Origin: Paraburkholderia sabiae | GTDB lineage: Bacteria > Pseudomonadota > Gammaproteobacteria > Burkholderiales > Burkholderiaceae | Direction of reading: 5' to 3' | Assembly (NCBI RefSeq): GCF_030412785.1 | Contig: NZ_CP125295.1 | Coordinates: 1,798,001-1,862,000, forward strand | DNA length: 64,000 nt | Part shown: one piece after another, positions 61,572 through 64,000 of the stretch | Position numbering within the stretch: position 1 is the stretch's first letter | How the letters are laid out: the number at the start of each line of letters is the position of its first letter | The notes under the pieces: generated by a model | What the model was told of the DNA's origin: nothing | The model's input: the letters and a program-made list of their open reading frames with translations, nothing else | Databases searched by the model: none | Program-made: the position numbers and the translations under genes

Positions 61572-62723
61572 ATGATGCGCGATGGAGCAACCTTCGAACC
61601 CGTCGAAAGCCGCGTGACGAAGCCCGAATTCTGGAGCGCGTTGCCGGCGCGCTGGACGAGCGATGAGGAGGAAACGCTCGTCTGCTGCCAGGTTCGTCAG
61701 GAAACGCATGACGTGAAGAGCTTTTTCTTCCGCTCGCCGGAAGGCCGTGCGTTCGTGTACGAACCGGGCCAGTTCATTACGCTCGAACTCGAAATCGAAG
61801 GCGAGACGATCAATCGCTGCTACACGATTTCGTCGTCGCCGACGCGGCCTCATACCATTTCGATCACGGTGAAGCGCGTGCCGGGCGGTAAGGTGTCGAA
61901 CTGGCTGCACGACAACCTGCAGGCGGGCGCACGCATCCGCGTGCTCGGTCCCGCGGGCGAATTTACCTGTGCGCGACATCCGGCGCGCAAGTACCTGTTT
62001 CTGTCGGCGGGCTCGGGCATTACGCCGTTGATGTCGATGAGCCGCGCGCATCATGAACTGAGTGAAGATCGCGATATCGTCTTCGTGCATAGCGCGCGTA
62101 CGCCGGATGACATCATCTTTTCTCGCGAACTCGATCTGATTGCTTCGAATCAGGCGAATTTCAGAACTTCTTTTGTGTGTGAGCGGGTTGGGTCCCGGAC
62201 GAGTTGGCCGGGGATTACCGGGTTTTTGACGCTGCCTTTGCTCAAGCTGATTGCGCCTGATTTCATGGAGCGCGAGATTTTTACGTGCGGGCCCGCACCG
62301 TATATGAAGGCCGTGCGTGATCTGCTCGATGAGGCGGGATTCGATCGCAAGCAGTATCACGAGGAGAGTTTTTCGTTCGAGACTTTGAGTGAGGCTCAGC
62401 CACTTGTTGCTGCTGAAGTGCTCGAAGCCGAGCATAAGGCTGAGGTTGCAAACGGTACTCAGACTTTTGCCGTCAGCTTTACGCGGAGTAATCGGTCGAT
62501 TGAATGTGGGTCTACGCAGCATGTGCTTGATGCAGCACGCCAGGCTGGGGTTCGGTTGCCGGCTTCATGTACTCAAGGCATGTGCGGGACATGCAAGGTG
62601 AAGCTTGTGTCTGGACAGGTCGATATGAAGCATAACGGTGGGATCCGGCAGCGGGAAATCGATCAGGGGATGGTGCTGCTGTGTTGTAGCAAGCCGTTGA
62701 GTGATCTTGTGGTCGATAAGTAA
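61572..62723 (+). CDS. gbcB: Glycine betaine monooxygenase, ferredoxin reductase subunit
   Basis: A 383-residue flavin reductase that passes electrons from NAD(P)H to GbcA. FAD motif INRCYTISSSPTRP (about 80-93), NAD-binding YLFLSAGSGITPLMSMSR, and a C-terminal plant-type [2Fe-2S] with Cys about 333, 338 and 341 (CTQGMCGTCK) and a fourth in VLLCCSKP. GGAG lies six bases before the chosen ATG; another ATG four codons earlier is possible. The last 550 bases shift to G/T-rich codons (for example 62150-62720), unlike the first half, as the gene approaches repeat element copy 3, whose first base follows its stop codon. Confidence 0.94.
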   Translation: MMRDGATFEPVESRVTKPEFWSALPARWTSDEEETLVCCQVRQETHDVKSFFFRSPEGRAFVYEPGQFITLELEIEGETINRCYTISSSPTRPHTISITVKRVPGGKVSNWLHDNLQAGARIRVLGPAGEFTCARHPARKYLFLSAGSGITPLMSMSRAHHELSEDRDIVFVHSARTPDDIIFSRELDLIASNQANFRTSFVCERVGSRTSWPGITGFLTLPLLKLIAPDFMEREIFTCGPAPYMKAVRDLLDEAGFDRKQYHEESFSFETLSEAQPLVAAEVLEAEHKAEVANGTQTFAVSFTRSNRSIECGSTQHVLDAARQAGVRLPASCTQGMCGTCKVKLVSGQVDMKHNGGIRQREIDQGMVLLCCSKPLSDLVVDK

Positions 62724-63383
62724 GGGTTTTTTGTCTGCGACACTAGTCGCCATGCTTTGCTTTTTGCCTTTTGCTTTTTGCTGTGGTGGCATCCGCGTTG
62801 ACGTGTCGGTTTGCTAGCGTTGCCCCTGTGCGGGGCGGCACCTACTTTTCTTTGCAGCGGCAAAGAAAAGTAGGCAAAAGAAAGCCGCTTCAAACCTCCG
62901 GTGCCTGCCAGGATAACGCCACGGCACACGGTCTTTGAGCGGTCGCGCAGTGACACAAACGCTCCGTAGAAAGCCCGCAGTCAGGCGCGCGCGGCGCGAA
63001 AGATGACATCCACCCGGGGCACATTCGGTCGGCTTGTTTGTTTTTTGTGTGTTCGCCGTCGGTTCGATTGCGGCGGTATGTGCTCCAGACTGTGTGTGGG
63101 TTTCGCGTCGTGCGCGGTTGACTACGGGCTTTCTACAGAGTGGGGACGTTGCTGCGCAATGGCTCAACTGCAGCATGCCGAAGCGCTATCCTGACAGGCA
63201 CCGGAGGTACAAAAGCGGCTTTCTTTTGCCTACTTTTCTTTGCCGCTGCAAAGAAAAGTAGGTGCCGCCCCGCACAGGGGCGACGCTAGCAAACCGATAC
63301 GAAACCGCGGATGCCAGCGCAGCAAAAGGCAAAAAAGCAAAAAGGCAAAGAATGGCGACTGGCGTCGCAGACATAAAAAAACC
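62724..63383. repeat. Palindromic intergenic element, copy 3
   Basis: Best-preserved copy, about 660 bp. Left terminus TTTTTTGTCTGCGACACTAG directly after the gbcB stop, right terminus CTGGCGTCGCAGACATAAAA. Hairpins CCTACTTTTCTTTGC/GCAAAGAAAAGTAGG lie at 62841-62874 and 63229-63262. Arms are inverted about a centre near 63040. The 100 bp to the start of the next gene carries an A/C-rich stretch with a purine-rich ribosome site and no other feature. Confidence 0.88.
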
Positions 63384-63486
63384 AAGTCGCATACAGACAA
63401 AAAACCGTCGCAAACCCGACCACTATGAACTTTCTGTTTAGCGATTCTAAAACCACACCGCGCATGCGGCCCAAAGGAGATCGACC

Positions 63487-64000
63487 ATGAAGCACCTGAA
63501 AAAACTGATGTTATGCGGGGCACTGATTGCATCGATGACGGCGATCGGAACGGCAGCCGCTGACACGAAACCCACCATCAAGATCGGCTACGTCGAAGGC
63601 TGGGACGACAGCGTCGCCACCTCGAATGTCGCCGCTCAGATCATCGAGAAACGTCTCGGCTATCCGGTCCAGCTCGTTCCCGTCGCAGCGGGCATCATGT
63701 GGCAGGGCGTCGCGCGCGGCGATCTCGATGCGACGCTGTCGGCGTGGCTCCCCGTCACGCACGGCGCCTACTGGGATCAGTTCAAAGGCAAGGTGCAAGA
63801 CCTGGGTGCTAACTACACCGACGCAAAGATCGGCCTGATCGTCCCCGCTGACGTCCCCGAGAAAAGCATCAGTGATCTGCAGGCGCATAAGGCCGACTTC
63901 TCGGGCCGCATCGTCGGTATCGATGCCGGCGCAGGCGTGATGAAGAAAACGAGCGAAGCCATCAAGGCCTATAACCTCGACTATCAACTGATGCCGAGTT
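63487..64000 (+). CDS. Glycine betaine/choline-type ABC transporter substrate-binding protein (partial)
   Basis: The first 171 residues of a periplasmic binding protein cut by the right edge. Signal peptide MKHLKKLMLCGALIASMTAIGTAAA is followed by PTIKIGYVEGWDDSVATSNVAAQIIEKRLGYPVQLVPV and MWQGVARGDLDATLSAWLPVTHGAYWDQF. The WxxxVARGDxDA...WLPVTHxxYW pattern is that of the OpuAC/ProX family that binds quaternary amines such as betaine or choline. AAAGGAGA precedes the ATG. It fits the betaine catabolism operon just upstream, from which the repeat element separates it. Confidence 0.88.
   Translation, partial: MKHLKKLMLCGALIASMTAIGTAAADTKPTIKIGYVEGWDDSVATSNVAAQIIEKRLGYPVQLVPVAAGIMWQGVARGDLDATLSAWLPVTHGAYWDQFKGKVQDLGANYTDAKIGLIVPADVPEKSISDLQAHKADFSGRIVGIDAGAGVMKKTSEAIKAYNLDYQLMPS

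Overview
The window looks like a chromosome or megaplasmid segment of a Burkholderia/Paraburkholderia-type betaproteobacterium. The basis is high GC with G/C-ending codons, an OmpC-type porin, BetIBA plus Rieske-type glycine betaine demethylation genes, a class II ribonucleotide reductase, and dense metabolic gene content. I assign the genus from general knowledge, not from a marker gene.

Layout. 1-8500: LysR regulator start (cut by the window edge), aldo/keto reductase, an intact IS481-type insertion sequence inside a palindromic intergenic repeat, a D-2-hydroxyacid dehydrogenase behind a 7-bp microsatellite, an OsmC protein, a candidate minus-strand small RNA, a degenerate sigma-54-type regulator, a PPP-type phosphatase and a small winged-helix-like protein. 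8700-15700: MFS transporter, betA-betB-betI (choline to glycine betaine) and a divergent glutathione-independent formaldehyde dehydrogenase. 16500-39435: a large acyl-CoA catabolic cluster with fatty acyl-CoA ligase, periplasmic sulfatase with its own formylglycine-generating enzyme, three SDRs, a DUF1254 protein, a MalT-like LuxR regulator, crotonase, two SCP2-type thiolases, four acyl-CoA dehydrogenases, a MaoC hydratase, an alpha-methylacyl-CoA racemase-type enzyme and a porin. 39488-46290: two divergent TIR-domain genes and a membrane-anchored STAND NTPase with WD40 repeats, bounded by hairpins. 46355-48898: nrdJ. 49808-64000: the glycine betaine catabolic regulator gbdR and an operon glyA, dipeptidase, DUF5943-like, dgcA, dgcB, etfA, etfB, gbcA, gbcB, then the start of a betaine/choline-type ABC binding protein.

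How the genes work together. BetA/BetB oxidise choline to glycine betaine. GbcA/GbcB and DgcA/DgcB (with the dedicated ETF) remove two methyl groups, giving sarcosine and formaldehyde. The formaldehyde dehydrogenase beside betI and the serine hydroxymethyltransferase heading the gbc/dgc operon would take up the one-carbon and glycine products.

The central cluster carries the enzyme set used for alpha-methyl-branched acyl chains (isoprenoid or sterol side chains). Four near-identical 17-bp inverted repeats, CCCCTN-N5-GAGGGG, lie in front of its transcription units, including the MalT-like gene. Each is followed 22-23 bp later by a -10-like hexamer, which suggests one coherent regulon.

Three copies of a roughly 0.65-0.8 kb palindromic intergenic element (near 1.3-3.2, 49.0-49.8 and 62.7-63.4 kb) punctuate the window. 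One is interrupted by the IS exactly at the tip of a 15-bp hairpin. No rRNA, tRNA or CRISPR array was seen.
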